14,743 nucleotides of DNA from DUZB01 sp964407525 (GCA_964407525.1 CAYOWC010000098.1:1-14743), one strand, 5' to 3'; shown: positions 1 to 7,836, counted from the first letter of the stretch. Translations and numbers: made by a program. Notes: generated by a model not told the origin, from the sequence alone.

Positions 1-1602
1 CTACGGCCGGAGACGTGTTTTGTGAAGTTCCTCCTGAAGTCTTTCTATATCGATAAGCATGGATATCTCGCCATTTTCCATGACTCCAATCCCGGCGAAA
101 ATTTTTGCCTTTGCCAGAAGTTCACCCACCGGCATTGCCATTAAGGGTGTATTTCCTATCACCGAGTCGACTGCAAATCTCATTCCAGCAGAATCAGAAT
201 TCGAGGCAGTCTCATCTTCCGGGCTCTTCAGCCGTACAATATGGGAAGGTTTCCCGGTAGCCTGCCCAATACAGAGGAAATCCTTCAGCGGTTCAAGCGA
301 TCCTCTCTTTTCCGTGCTTCCCGGGGCGGTGGCACTTTCTATCCTTTCTATCCGTGTTGTGGGGATAGAGAGTGTATAAGGTCCCAAGGTGAAGATGAAT
401 GCGTCGATGACGGAAAGGAACAGGGGGAACTGCATGACGAATTGTGTGCCTTTGAAAGGCGTTGAAGAAACCTCTATGCTTCCACCCAGGTTTTGGATGG
501 TACGGACAACCACGTCCATGCCGATTCCTCTTCCTGCAAGGGTAGTTGCTTCCTCTGCGGTAGAAAAACCTGGGAGAAATATGGATTGCAAGAGCTCATT
601 TTCGGACAGTCCGGAGAGGTCACTGTCTTTCATGGATCTCTTCTCTTTTAAAAATCGCCTGATAGCGGCCTGATCAATTCCCCTGCCATCATCCTCAATT
701 TTCAGCAGGAGTTTATTTTCCTTTCTTTCCGCTTTCAGGAGGATTCTTCCTTCCGGGTCCTTTCCGGCTTTCGACCTTTCTTCAGGGTCTTCAATGCCAT
801 GGGCGATGAAATTTCTCATCAGATGCATGAAAGGTTCTCTCAACTGATTCATGAGGGCGATATCCACCAGGAGTTCCCCTCCTACGGTCTCCATTCTTGC
901 TTCTTTCCGGTGTTTCCTTGCAAGATCCCGTACGGTTTTGTCGAACAGCCCCGCAAAATCTCCTACGGGCGCCAGCCTGAGCAGGGCCAGGCGCAGATAG
1001 AGCTCCTTTAGCATGGCATTGCAATGATCTACCCAGTTCCGAAGGCCTGAGGGTATTTGGCCCCCAGCCAGACGCGGGAGGGATTTTTCGAGTTGTATGA
1101 TTTCCTGTGAGCGCCCAAGGAGCTCTTCTATTACAGAATATGTTACACGAACATGGTCAATTCCCTTGGGGGAATGAACCACAATATTTTCATTCCCTTC
1201 CGGAACCTCAATACGATCCTGAGACGGTTCTTTTTGGAACCGGGCAACCAGGTCTTCTCTTTGTTTTTTTTGCTCGGGAGAAACATCTTCTCCCCAGCTG
1301 CCCACAAGAACAGAAAGAATGTCTACGCCTTCGAACAGGGACTGTACGTCATCTTTACCCGCTGTACATGCGCCCTGCTGGAATTGCTTGCACCAATCCT
1401 CCATGAGGTGACACAGGGAGGAGATATTCTCCATGCTTAATGCCCTGGCCATCCCTTTGATAGAGTGAATTTTTCCGTGAATCTGCTCCCACAGTCCATG
1501 GTTGACACGGTCCTTCTCCACGGAGATTAACAGGGGACCAAGATCTTCGAGATATTTCTTTGATTCCTGAGCAAATATGTTCTTATATTTGGCAAGGTCC
1601 AT
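1..1602 (-). CDS. cheA: CheA-type chemotaxis histidine kinase
   Basis: Cytoplasmic hybrid-free kinase that would autophosphorylate on an N-terminal His and pass phosphate to a response regulator, under control of the receptor and CheW encoded just upstream. Seen in the 533-residue product: HPt domain (about 1-120) with the phospho-acceptor His46 in IHSIKGMAR; a short linker; a dimerisation helix pair (about 150-215); a HATPase core with N box MRNFIAHGIEDPEER (about 262-276), G1 box DDGRGID (304-310), and G2 box GRGIGMDVV (357-365); and a CheW-like P5 domain from about 395 to the end. No P2 (CheY/CheB-docking) domain is apparent and the protein is shorter than usual CheA (about 650). ATG at 1602 is preferred over an upstream GTG (1632), which has no Shine-Dalgarno. 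It overlaps the cheW end by 20 nt, suggesting translational coupling. The stop codon is the first three bases of the window, so genes further downstream are unseen. Confidence 0.93.
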   Translation of the reverse strand: MDLAKYKNIFAQESKKYLEDLGPLLISVEKDRVNHGLWEQIHGKIHSIKGMARALSMENISSLCHLMEDWCKQFQQGACTAGKDDVQSLFEGVDILSVLVGSWGEDVSPEQKKQREDLVARFQKEPSQDRIEVPEGNENIVVHSPKGIDHVRVTYSVIEELLGRSQEIIQLEKSLPRLAGGQIPSGLRNWVDHCNAMLKELYLRLALLRLAPVGDFAGLFDKTVRDLARKHRKEARMETVGGELLVDIALMNQLREPFMHLMRNFIAHGIEDPEERSKAGKDPEGRILLKAERKENKLLLKIEDDGRGIDQAAIRRFLKEKRSMKDSDLSGLSENELLQSIFLPGFSTAEEATTLAGRGIGMDVVVRTIQNLGGSIEVSSTPFKGTQFVMQFPLFLSVIDAFIFTLGPYTLSIPTTRIERIESATAPGSTEKRGSLEPLKDFLCIGQATGKPSHIVRLKSPEDETASNSDSAGMRFAVDSVIGNTPLMAMPVGELLAKAKIFAGIGVMENGEISMLIDIERLQEELHKTRLRP

Positions 1603-1987
1603 AAGGTAACTCAGACAACATTTTCCAGACACCTTCGGGCGTGATAATTTCTATGGTTTTTCCTTCGAAGGTCAATTTCTCCGGTTCGTTGTTGTTTTCT
1701 TTTAGTGACTTCAATCCAATAATTTCATCGGCAGCCAGGGCAATCCCTTTCTGGTTCCACTTGAGCAATATTTTCAGAGCTGATTTGCTTTTCACGGCCT
1801 TTTCTTTTTTTATGATTACCCCAAGATCCGCTACTTCAAAAAGCTCCCCTCTGTGATAAATCAATCCTGTATAACCGGGGGGAGCCAAGGGGACAGGGGC
1901 AATGGCAACGTCATCTACAACCTGCCGGATGAATTCTATTTCAATCCCGAGGTAGAGGCCGGATCTTTTGAAAACGAGGGTTTCCAT
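1583..1987 (-). CDS. cheW: CheW-like adaptor protein
   Basis: A 134-residue single-domain CheW-like protein expected to bridge the receptor (gene upstream) and the P5 domain of the CheA (gene downstream). The recognisable CheW features are the opening beta strand with GLYLGIEIEFIRQVV (compare the usual 'yaip...V.EI'), the PPGYTGLIYHRGELFEVADLGVII stretch (compare 'p.yv.GiinlRG.iiPviDL'), and the later ALAADEIIGL strand. It is short for CheW (usually 150-170) and divergent, with 'YHRGELFEVADLG' in place of the more usual 'NLRGxxxPVxDL'. It starts 2 nt after the receptor stop codon and overlaps the cheA start, so it belongs to the same transcript. Confidence 0.85.
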   Translation of the reverse strand: METLVFKRSGLYLGIEIEFIRQVVDDVAIAPVPLAPPGYTGLIYHRGELFEVADLGVIIKKEKAVKSKSALKILLKWNQKGIALAADEIIGLKSLKENNNEPEKLTFEGKTIEIITPEGVWKMLSELPYGPCQI

Positions 1988-1989
1988 CC

Positions 1990-3249
1990 TCAGTTACCCG
2001 GGAGTTTAAACCGTTTTTGAGTCTTTAGCATTTTGTCCGATAATGTTTCTAAGGTTTTTATTTCATTTACAATTCTTTTCAAATCCTCTTCCTGGCCTTT
2101 GGTTCCAATGGTTGTTTTCTGTGTCAGGACAAAATTCTCCCGTGCGAGGACTGAAAGCTCATGGAAGTGCCCCTGGATTCCTTTCATCTGGTTCACTTGC
2201 TCAATGGTCAACTTTTCAACTTCTCCCACTTCAGAAAAAATGTCCCTTACCCCTGATAGTGTATCCTCAAAAGTTGACACGATGCTGCGAATGGTTTCAC
2301 GCCCTTTGGCGATACTCTCCTCGCTTTTCTCCAGCGATTCGATAGCAGCGATCTTATTCTTGAAAACGTTTTCCACGATCCTTCCTATTTCTTTGGTGGA
2401 TTGTCGGGAGTTTTCAGATATGGCCCGGATTTCGTTGGCTACGAGAGCAAAACCTTTACCCGATTCTCCCGCCCTGGTGGCTTCTATGGACGCATTGAGG
2501 GAAAGAAGATCCGTTTTTTGGGAAAGTTCGTCCATCACACTGACAACTGTCTTAATCTTTTCCATTTCTCTTGACAGCCTGTGTACCGGTTCAGCATATT
2601 CGGCCATCTGTTTGAGAACGCCATCCAGGTATTTCAATGTTTCCCTTGCACTTTTTTCTCCAGCTTCGCTTTTGGATTGGGCTTCGGCTATTTTCGATAC
2701 GGTTTGTGCTGATTTTTTGACCATTTCGTCCATTCGCTCCAGCCCTTTGTCAACAATGATGGCTGTTTTCTGAACGATCATGGTCTGATCTTCCGATCCC
2801 CTGGCAATTGTAGATGCCGCTTCATCGATTTCGTGGCTTTTGGAAAGAACTTCCCCGATAAGCCCGGCAAGGTGTTTGTTTGTCTGCTGAACCTGGGTTG
2901 CGACCTGGTTCATTTCTGACAATATGACTCGCAGGTCGTTGACCATTTTTGCGAAGACTTCTTCGAGATCACGGATCTCATCGTGGGAATCCATTGAAAT
3001 TTCTTTCGAGAGATCCCCTCCGCTAATTTCCGTGGCCACATTGCTGAGACGCTGCAGGCGTTTTACAATCGACTCGGAAAACATGCTTCCGAAAATAATT
3101 CCCGAAGCTAGAGCCATGGCTGCCGATATGGCCTGTGCCAGATAAAAATCCTTGCTCCAGAAGTTTACAAAACCCACAACCGACAGGAGTATTAAGAGAA
3201 ATGCCAGGAAACTAAGGATAAGCTTGTTTTTTATGCTTGTTCTTCCCAT
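1990..3249 (-). CDS. Methyl-accepting chemotaxis protein without a periplasmic sensor domain
   Basis: Receptor/transducer of the chemosensory array; 419 residues from the ATG at 3249. That start has a good Shine-Dalgarno (GGAGGA, about 7 nt upstream) and overlaps the preceding regulator gene by 19 nt; an ATG ten codons earlier lacks such a site. Visible order: TM1 (about 10-31), a turn of only about 5 residues, TM2 (about 36-56), HAMP (about 57-110), then a long coiled-coil signalling domain. Its hairpin tip (241-267) contains KTDLLSLNASIEATRAGE and GKGFALVANEIR, diagnostic for MCPs. There is no extracytoplasmic ligand-binding region, so input must come through the membrane, HAMP, or a partner such as the PAS protein encoded upstream. 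The C-terminus (KRFKLPGN) has no CheR-tethering pentapeptide. Function as an MCP is secure; the stimulus is unknown. Confidence 0.93.
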   Translation of the reverse strand: MGRTSIKNKLILSFLAFLLILLSVVGFVNFWSKDFYLAQAISAAMALASGIIFGSMFSESIVKRLQRLSNVATEISGGDLSKEISMDSHDEIRDLEEVFAKMVNDLRVILSEMNQVATQVQQTNKHLAGLIGEVLSKSHEIDEAASTIARGSEDQTMIVQKTAIIVDKGLERMDEMVKKSAQTVSKIAEAQSKSEAGEKSARETLKYLDGVLKQMAEYAEPVHRLSREMEKIKTVVSVMDELSQKTDLLSLNASIEATRAGESGKGFALVANEIRAISENSRQSTKEIGRIVENVFKNKIAAIESLEKSEESIAKGRETIRSIVSTFEDTLSGVRDIFSEVGEVEKLTIEQVNQMKGIQGHFHELSVLARENFVLTQKTTIGTKGQEEDLKRIVNEIKTLETLSDKMLKTQKRFKLPGN

Positions 3250-4037
3250 TGATTCAGGTCCTCCATCGCAATAATCCATCCTTCTATATTGTCATTTAAT
3301 CTCAAAATCGAAAAAACCAGGCCAACTCTTCGGAATCCGATGATCACGTCATGATGTACTTTTTTCAGCTTCTGGTTCTGTGCTACGGCCTTGAGTTTTG
3401 TTATGATTGCAGATTTTTCCTGTGAGGGAAACAGGTGGGTTATGGGGTTGTTCAGTATGTCCTGTATGGGTCTGCCAGTCAGTTCAACCACCATGGGATT
3501 ACAGTTAATGACCTTTGCATCCCGATCCACCACGAGAATGCCCACCCCGATATGATTAACGATTGCCCTTTCAAAACTTAATGTCTCCACCAGTTCAGAG
3601 GTCGTTGACCGCGGGTGAAGATTTCCAGTCGCATAAAAATTTGTGCCTATGCCATTGGTCTGGTTCTGGCCCTCCAGTTTGTCCAACAATCGATCAACCT
3701 GTTCTGACATGTGTTCCAGAGGTCCTTTGGCAAAATAAAAATCCGCCCCTATTTCCTCTATTTCCTCTCCACGTTCAATGAAGGTACTTGAAACGGCAAC
3801 GATCGGGAACGAGTGATCCGGGAATCTTTCCCGAATAAATCGAATAACCGTTGGCCCATCAATTTTGGGCATGATGACGTCCAGAAACAGAACATCGACA
3901 GGTCCTTCTTTCAGCTTTGTTATGGCTTCTTTCCCATCATACCCTTTGATGACTGTATACCCTCTTTTCTCAAGAGCCTCCCCGAGAAATTCCACAAAAA
4001 AGAAGTCATTATCAATGACCATACCAATCTTTGACAT
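3231..4037 (-). CDS. Response regulator with receiver and PAS domains
   Basis: 268 residues. The receiver domain (about 1-125) has the acidic pair Asp9/Asp11, phospho-acceptor Asp53 in VLFLDVIMPKIDG, the Ser83 position (AVSS) and Lys104 (FAKG), so it looks phosphorylation-competent. After a linker comes a PAS domain (about 154-259) beginning NHIGVGILVVDRDAKVINCNP, which may bind a small ligand or heme/flavin; no cofactor residue can be named. There is no DNA-binding, cyclase or kinase output. ATG at 4037 is chosen because GGAGG lies 11 nt upstream; the GTG three codons earlier would be only 2 nt from it. It sits between the pilus-type ATPase and the MCP and is the only receiver in the window, so it is the likely phosphate target of the CheA; the PAS domain could be the output module or a second input. 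Confidence 0.9.
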   Translation of the reverse strand: MSKIGMVIDNDFFFVEFLGEALEKRGYTVIKGYDGKEAITKLKEGPVDVLFLDVIMPKIDGPTVIRFIRERFPDHSFPIVAVSSTFIERGEEIEEIGADFYFAKGPLEHMSEQVDRLLDKLEGQNQTNGIGTNFYATGNLHPRSTTSELVETLSFERAIVNHIGVGILVVDRDAKVINCNPMVVELTGRPIQDILNNPITHLFPSQEKSAIITKLKAVAQNQKLKKVHHDVIIGFRRVGLVFSILRLNDNIEGWIIAMEDLNQWEEQA

Positions 4038-4066
4038 TTTTTTCACTGCCTCCGGAAATTAGGCAC

Positions 4067-6289
4067 TCAATCAATACAAACCCTGCGGACTTCTTTTATA
4101 TCGGTCAGTCCGTTGAACACTTTACGGATACCGTCCTGTTTGAGAGTGGTCATTCCGTCTTCCACAGACTGAATAAACAGTTCCTCGGTGGATGCGGCCT
4201 TCTTGATTAATTTTTTAATTGCAGGAGTTCCTTCCAGCAATTCGTGAATACCCATACGTCCTTTGTATCCTGTTCCGGAGCAGGTTTCACATCCAGCGCG
4301 TCTGTAAAGAGTTAATTCGGAATTATATTCTATTCCTGTTTCCTTGAAACGGTCCCTGCCGTACTGGTCGATGATTTCATCGAATTCCTCCCGCGAGGGA
4401 CTATATTTCGCTTTGCAACTTGTACACAATTTCCTTACAAGGCGCTGTGCCAGAACACCGAGAATGGCGTCAGAGAAATTTAGGGGGTTCAGCCCCATGT
4501 CCAGCAGCCTGGTTACCGTTTCGGGAGCGCTGTTGGTGTGGAGGGTAGACAGGACGAGGTGCCCGGTCAATGAAGCTTCGATCCCTATGGAGGCGGTTTC
4601 GTGATCACGCATTTCGCCTATCATGATGACGTCCGGGTCCGCCCGCAGGAAGGACCGCATGACTCTTGCAAAATCCAGTCCTATCTTGGGTTTGACTTCC
4701 ACCTGTCTCAGGCCTGCCTGCGTGATTTCGACGGGGTCTTCAGCTGTCCATATTTTAATACCCGGACTGTTGATATGACCCAGAGCAGAATGGAGGGTGG
4801 TTGTTTTTCCCGAACCGGTTGGTCCAACAGCCAATATCATCCCGTAGGGTTGAGTGAGGACCTTTTTCATTATTCTCTCATTACGTTCATTTAATCCCAT
4901 GTCGGAGAGTTTTAGAGCTCCGGCTTTTGCGAGAATCCTCAAAACGGCATCTTCCTGATTATCAGCGGTGGGGATGGTCGCCATGCGTAACTCGAAAGTG
5001 GGGACGCCTTTACGTCTGAATTTGATTTTTCCGTCCTGGGGTAGACGTTTTTCGGCAATGTCCAGACCGGCCATGATTTTAAGCCTTGAAAGAATCCCTT
5101 TTGCCATGGAATTGGGAACGCCGGCATATTCCTGGCATACGCCGTCGAGTCTGAAACGGATGGAAGTCTTTTTTGCGATCAGCGACGGTTCCACATGAAT
5201 GTCTGAGACGCCTTTCCTGTATGCCGCTACAATGATCTGGTCTACGAGTTTTACTACCTGGCTGGATTCCTCGTCTACCAGATCCTCTTCTCGTTCTTCT
5301 TCTTCGTCCTCCATTTCAAAAGTGACGTCAGGAATCATATCCAGTTCATCAATCATATCTTTGACGGAATCTTCCGACTTCCTTTCAAAGAAATGGGTAA
5401 TAAACTGTTCGATGTCCTCCTTCGTGCCTACAGTGAAAAGGGCTTTTTTGGTCTTGATGAGGGCACGGATCTGCCCTGTTTTCCGTAGATCTCCGGGGTT
5501 GTCAATGATAATTTCAACCCCTTCCTTGCTCCAGCTCAATGGTACCCAGAGGTCGTGGAGCAGAAAAGCCTTTTGGAGTCCGCCTATCAGCTCAATGGGC
5601 ACGGGCAGATTTGAATCAAAACTCCTGAAAGGGCATCCGTAGTAAAGAGAAAGTGACTTCCCGACATCTTCTTTACGCAATTTGAAATGGTTTGCGAGAA
5701 CAAATTCCACGCTTTTCTGCATTTTTTTTGAAAGTACCAATGCCTGCTGCAGGTTTTCACGGGTCAGAATCCCCTTAAGAAGCAGGTAACTGTACCTGTT
5801 TCTGGAAGACAGTTTTGAAATGATATGATCGATTTTCCCTTTGATCTGTTTGTTCTGGGGGTCTGCTTTTTCTGCCGCCTCAAACAGTTCCAGGGCGAGT
5901 TCCAGCTGCCCGCCTTTCTCCATTTCGAGCCCTAAAAAATATTTGACGCCGGCCATTCTTCCCGCATTCAAAGTTTGTTTCCCGACGGCATCGTTTATTC
6001 GTTTCAGGGTATCTTGTGGAGTTTTGCTATTGGAGAGGCATCCCAGAAGTCCCGGGATTATTTTGGACAAAGGAAAGTTGCATTCAAAAAGACGGCTATA
6101 TTCTTCGACAGCAGCGTTGACCATCCCCAGTTCTCGCAATGAATCTGCATTTTTCAGGATTCCTGCAGCACTGTTTGGGACTTGTTGATCCACTTTCGAA
6201 CCTGGATGTCCTGTGGGGGCAGTCACCTTTTCGTTTCCCATAGTATCTGATCTATGGTTCAGCATACCTGCTTTTTCATCGCCTGTCAT
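4067..6289 (-). CDS. pilB: GspE/PilB-family assembly ATPase with N-terminal helical-repeat region
   Basis: Cytoplasmic hexameric ATPase of the type II secretion / type IV pilus extension family; 740 residues from the ATG at 6289 (GGGAGAG about 9 nt upstream; the TTG 14 codons earlier lacks a site). Visible: a helical TPR-like N-terminus (about 45-150), then an MshEN-like domain (about 164-286: LLLKGILTRENLQQAL), and a very acidic linker (about 324-342). The catalytic core has Walker A GPTGSGKT (489-496), Asp box TAEDPVE (515-521), Walker B ADPDVIMIGEMRD (550-562), and His box GHLVLSTLHTN (575-585). Two CxxC pairs (Cys622/625 and Cys667/670) form the zinc site typical of PilB/GspE. PilB versus GspE cannot be settled without the neighbouring pilus or secretion genes. 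Being the first gene of an operon with MCP, CheW and CheA favours a pilus or surface-motility role. The MshEN c-di-GMP motif looks degenerate. Confidence 0.92.
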   Translation of the reverse strand: MTGDEKAGMLNHRSDTMGNEKVTAPTGHPGSKVDQQVPNSAAGILKNADSLRELGMVNAAVEEYSRLFECNFPLSKIIPGLLGCLSNSKTPQDTLKRINDAVGKQTLNAGRMAGVKYFLGLEMEKGGQLELALELFEAAEKADPQNKQIKGKIDHIISKLSSRNRYSYLLLKGILTRENLQQALVLSKKMQKSVEFVLANHFKLRKEDVGKSLSLYYGCPFRSFDSNLPVPIELIGGLQKAFLLHDLWVPLSWSKEGVEIIIDNPGDLRKTGQIRALIKTKKALFTVGTKEDIEQFITHFFERKSEDSVKDMIDELDMIPDVTFEMEDEEEEREEDLVDEESSQVVKLVDQIIVAAYRKGVSDIHVEPSLIAKKTSIRFRLDGVCQEYAGVPNSMAKGILSRLKIMAGLDIAEKRLPQDGKIKFRRKGVPTFELRMATIPTADNQEDAVLRILAKAGALKLSDMGLNERNERIMKKVLTQPYGMILAVGPTGSGKTTTLHSALGHINSPGIKIWTAEDPVEITQAGLRQVEVKPKIGLDFARVMRSFLRADPDVIMIGEMRDHETASIGIEASLTGHLVLSTLHTNSAPETVTRLLDMGLNPLNFSDAILGVLAQRLVRKLCTSCKAKYSPSREEFDEIIDQYGRDRFKETGIEYNSELTLYRRAGCETCSGTGYKGRMGIHELLEGTPAIKKLIKKAASTEELFIQSVEDGMTTLKQDGIRKVFNGLTDIKEVRRVCID

Positions 6290-6365
6290 CAATGCCAACT
6301 CTCCCTGATATGGTTCTCCTGTGCACGGCAAACCGTTATTCTATCAAATGGCGATTCACCGTACC

Positions 6366-6394
6366 AAATTAGAAAAAAGAGTGGAAAGTGTCAA
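6366..6394 (-). promoter_or_regulatory. Predicted sigma-70 promoter for the pilB-chemosensory operon
   Basis: On the minus strand a perfect TTGACA (6394-6389) is followed either by TAATTT at 17 nt (6371-6366) or by the better TCTAAT (6373-6368) at 15 nt. It lies in the 135-bp gap between the phosphatase stop and the ATPase start, so the operon could be transcribed independently of the phosphatase gene. Computed by eye only. Confidence 0.5.
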
Positions 6395-6424
6395 GGATTT
6401 AGGAAGAGAATACATCGGGAACGT

Positions 6425-7027
6425 TCAGCCGTTCATGAGTTGTACAAGAGTGTTATCTGGAAAATAATCAATAATATTTAAACATCCATAATCTTGTTGA
6501 ATATGGAATATTTTTGAAAGATCCAGACTCAGTGCATGAGAGAGGATGACACGATTTACGGCGCCATGGGCCACAATAGCAATATTTCCGCTTTCATGCC
6601 TGGAGAGAATGTTTTCAAAAGCCTCCATGATCCTCTTGGAGAATACGGCGACGGATTCACCGTTTCCAGGCGCCGCAAAATTGACAATGTCTTTCTGCCG
6701 TCTGTCCAACTCCTCAGGAAAATTGGATCGGATTTCCGATAAGGTCATTCCCTCCCAATCTCCAAAATGCATTTCCCGCATCTTTTCAATGGAATGGATG
6801 GGCACATTATGGTGGGTAGCAATGATCTGTGCGCCTATGGAAGCCCTTTGGAGATCACTGGAGTAGATGCCTCCAAGCTCAACCAGTCGAAGCCTTTCCG
6901 CCATCTGTTTCATCTGCATGATGCCTACGTCGGTTAAGCCGATATCTGTGTGACCACAGACCGGGAAATTTTCATGGCCGACCACCTGACCGTGTCGAAT
7001 AAGGTAGACTTTATGCGATTTTTCCAT
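6425..7027 (-). CDS. Histidine phosphatase family protein (CobC/GpmB-like)
   Basis: 200-residue phosphatase of the phosphoglycerate-mutase-like superfamily, acting on a small phosphorylated metabolite in the cytoplasm. Seen: catalytic motif LIRHGQ with His12, Arg61 in SSDLQRA, the acidic general-acid region MREMHFGDWEG (Glu85), and the second catalytic His154 in IVAHGAVNR. The FGDWEG region and the size resemble alpha-ribazole phosphatase (CobC) and related broad-specificity enzymes. No cobalamin genes are in the window, so substrate assignment is open. The start is fixed by the RHG motif at residues 11-13. There is no Shine-Dalgarno before it, and the predicted -10 box lies only 7 nt upstream (see promoter entry). 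It probably forms its own transcription unit upstream of the pilB operon. Confidence 0.9.
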   Translation of the reverse strand: MEKSHKVYLIRHGQVVGHENFPVCGHTDIGLTDVGIMQMKQMAERLRLVELGGIYSSDLQRASIGAQIIATHHNVPIHSIEKMREMHFGDWEGMTLSEIRSNFPEELDRRQKDIVNFAAPGNGESVAVFSKRIMEAFENILSRHESGNIAIVAHGAVNRVILSHALSLDLSKIFHIQQDYGCLNIIDYFPDNTLVQLMNG

Positions 7028-7034
7028 GCTTTAA

Positions 7035-7063
7035 ATTATAGACCATGAGACAGTCTCTGTCAT
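7035..7063 (-). promoter_or_regulatory. Strong predicted promoter of the histidine phosphatase, with a dyad in the spacer
   Basis: Minus strand: ATGACA (7063-7058, 5 of 6 consensus bases), a 17-nt spacer, and a perfect TATAAT (7040-7035). The expected start of transcription is about 7028-7029, at or next to the ATG (7027), implying a leaderless mRNA. The spacer holds a perfect dyad GAGAC-A-GTCTC (7047-7057), a possible operator. Confidence 0.6.
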
Positions 7064-7073
7064 CAAAAAAGAA

Positions 7074-7161
7074 GGGCTTGGTTCTAACTTCGCCCAATTG
7101 ATACGATCATCCAAAAATACGTACGAAAACAACTTTAATAGTCGACGTTAGGACCAAGCCC
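7074..7161. repeat. Long inverted repeat between the divergent phosphatase and tusA genes
   Basis: Arms GGGCTTGGTTCTAAC (7074-7088) and GTTAGGACCAAGCCC (7147-7161) match at 14 of 15 positions, and the mismatch can pair as G-U. They are separated by 58 nt that include the palindrome TACGTA. On the minus strand the structure is followed by a T-rich run, so it could act as a terminator for antisense or read-through transcription; it could also be a small palindromic element or a regulatory site just upstream of the tusA promoter. No function can be assigned. Confidence 0.6.
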
Positions 7162-7171
7162 AAAAAGAAAG

Positions 7172-7200
7172 TTGAGGATTTTTTCACTTTCTGGTATAAA
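7172..7200 (+). promoter_or_regulatory. Predicted promoter of the tusA-dsrEFH operon
   Basis: TTGAGG (7172-7177), a 17-nt spacer, then TATAAA (7195-7200) preceded by TGG, giving an extended -10 (TGnTATAAA). It would give a leader of about 37 nt before the tusA ATG, which has GAGGAGG 8 nt upstream. Confidence 0.6.
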
Positions 7201-7243
7201 ATTTTTTATTTCAGATATTATTAACCGTGAGGAGGATAAGACT

Positions 7244-7483
7244 ATGACAGACAATATTACGTCGGATGAAACCTTGGATTGCAAAGGGTTGAGCTGCCCC
7301 ATGCCGATTCTCAAAACAAAAAAGGCCATTGGAAAGATGCATTCAGGACAGATTATTGAAGTACTCAGCACTGATCCGGGAACGAAAAATGATCTTCCTG
7401 CATTTGCCAAGAGAGGAGGACATGAATATCTTGGTGAGAAAGAGGACGAAGGGTTTAGCCGGTTCTTTATCAAAGTAAAATAG
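7244..7483 (+). CDS. tusA: TusA-family sulfur carrier protein
   Basis: 79-residue cytoplasmic persulfide carrier of the TusA/SirA/YedF family. It has the defining motif LDCKGLSCPMPILKTKKAI: Cys18 in CPxP is the sulfur-carrying residue, and Cys13 is a second cysteine. The rest fits the family fold (IEVLSTDPGTKNDLPAFAKRGGHEYL). The ATG at 7244 is chosen for its strong Shine-Dalgarno GAGGAGG. It is the first gene of a four-gene plus-strand cassette with three DsrEFH-like genes. In sulfur-oxidising bacteria such proteins pass sulfur from TusA through DsrEFH to DsrC; in the TusBCD pathway they serve tRNA 2-thiouridine synthesis. In an anaerobic deltaproteobacterium the direction of sulfur flow is unclear. 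Confidence 0.93.
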   Translation: MTDNITSDETLDCKGLSCPMPILKTKKAIGKMHSGQIIEVLSTDPGTKNDLPAFAKRGGHEYLGEKEDEGFSRFFIKVK

Positions 7484-7530
7484 TCTGTGAGCGAAGCTCC
7501 AGGATTACCACATGGAGGTGGAAAAAACTT

Positions 7531-7836
7531 ATGGCTGCATCTTTGGGAATTTTCATAACTTCGGACAAGCACTTAGATAAGGTCATTGAACTCTGTAAAG
7601 CCGCAAAAGAGAAGGGAGTGGATGCAACTCTTTTTTTCAGCCATTTCGGAACCTTGTTGACCCAGGATCCTCGGTTTGGAGAGCTGGAAGGTTTGGGGAA
7701 ACTGGCACTCTGTAATGTGGGGTTTGAAAGTCACGGATTGAAACCTCCGGTCACAGGTATTGGAGAAAAGGACTATGGTACCCAGGCCAGAAACGGTGAA
7801 ATGATAGAAGACTGCGATCGCTATGTCGTATTTTGA
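7531..7836 (+). CDS. dsrE: DsrE-family sulfur relay protein
   Basis: 101-residue DsrE/TusD-like protein, alpha/beta fold, predicted cytoplasmic. It begins SLGIFITSDKHLDKVIELCKAAKEKG and carries Cys61 in LALCNVGFESHGL, which matches the position of the active cysteine in the DsrE fold ('..a.C..s....G'). Likely role: accept and donate persulfide sulfur within a complex with the two following gene products. A GGAGGTG site lies 10 nt before the ATG. It is 47 nt after tusA and 15 nt before the DsrF-like gene, in one operon. Shorter than TusD (about 128), as seen in many stand-alone DsrE-family proteins. The exact subfamily is not certain. Confidence 0.8.
   Translation: MAASLGIFITSDKHLDKVIELCKAAKEKGVDATLFFSHFGTLLTQDPRFGELEGLGKLALCNVGFESHGLKPPVTGIGEKDYGTQARNGEMIEDCDRYVVF

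Noticed and set aside
2033..2773. 246-residue plus-strand ORF
   Set aside because: Antisense to the MCP signalling domain, serine/leucine-rich as expected from the complement of a coiled coil; no start signal.
7028..7243. Riboswitch in the phosphatase-tusA gap
   Set aside because: The inverted repeat lies upstream of both predicted transcription starts and no known riboswitch core could be recognised.
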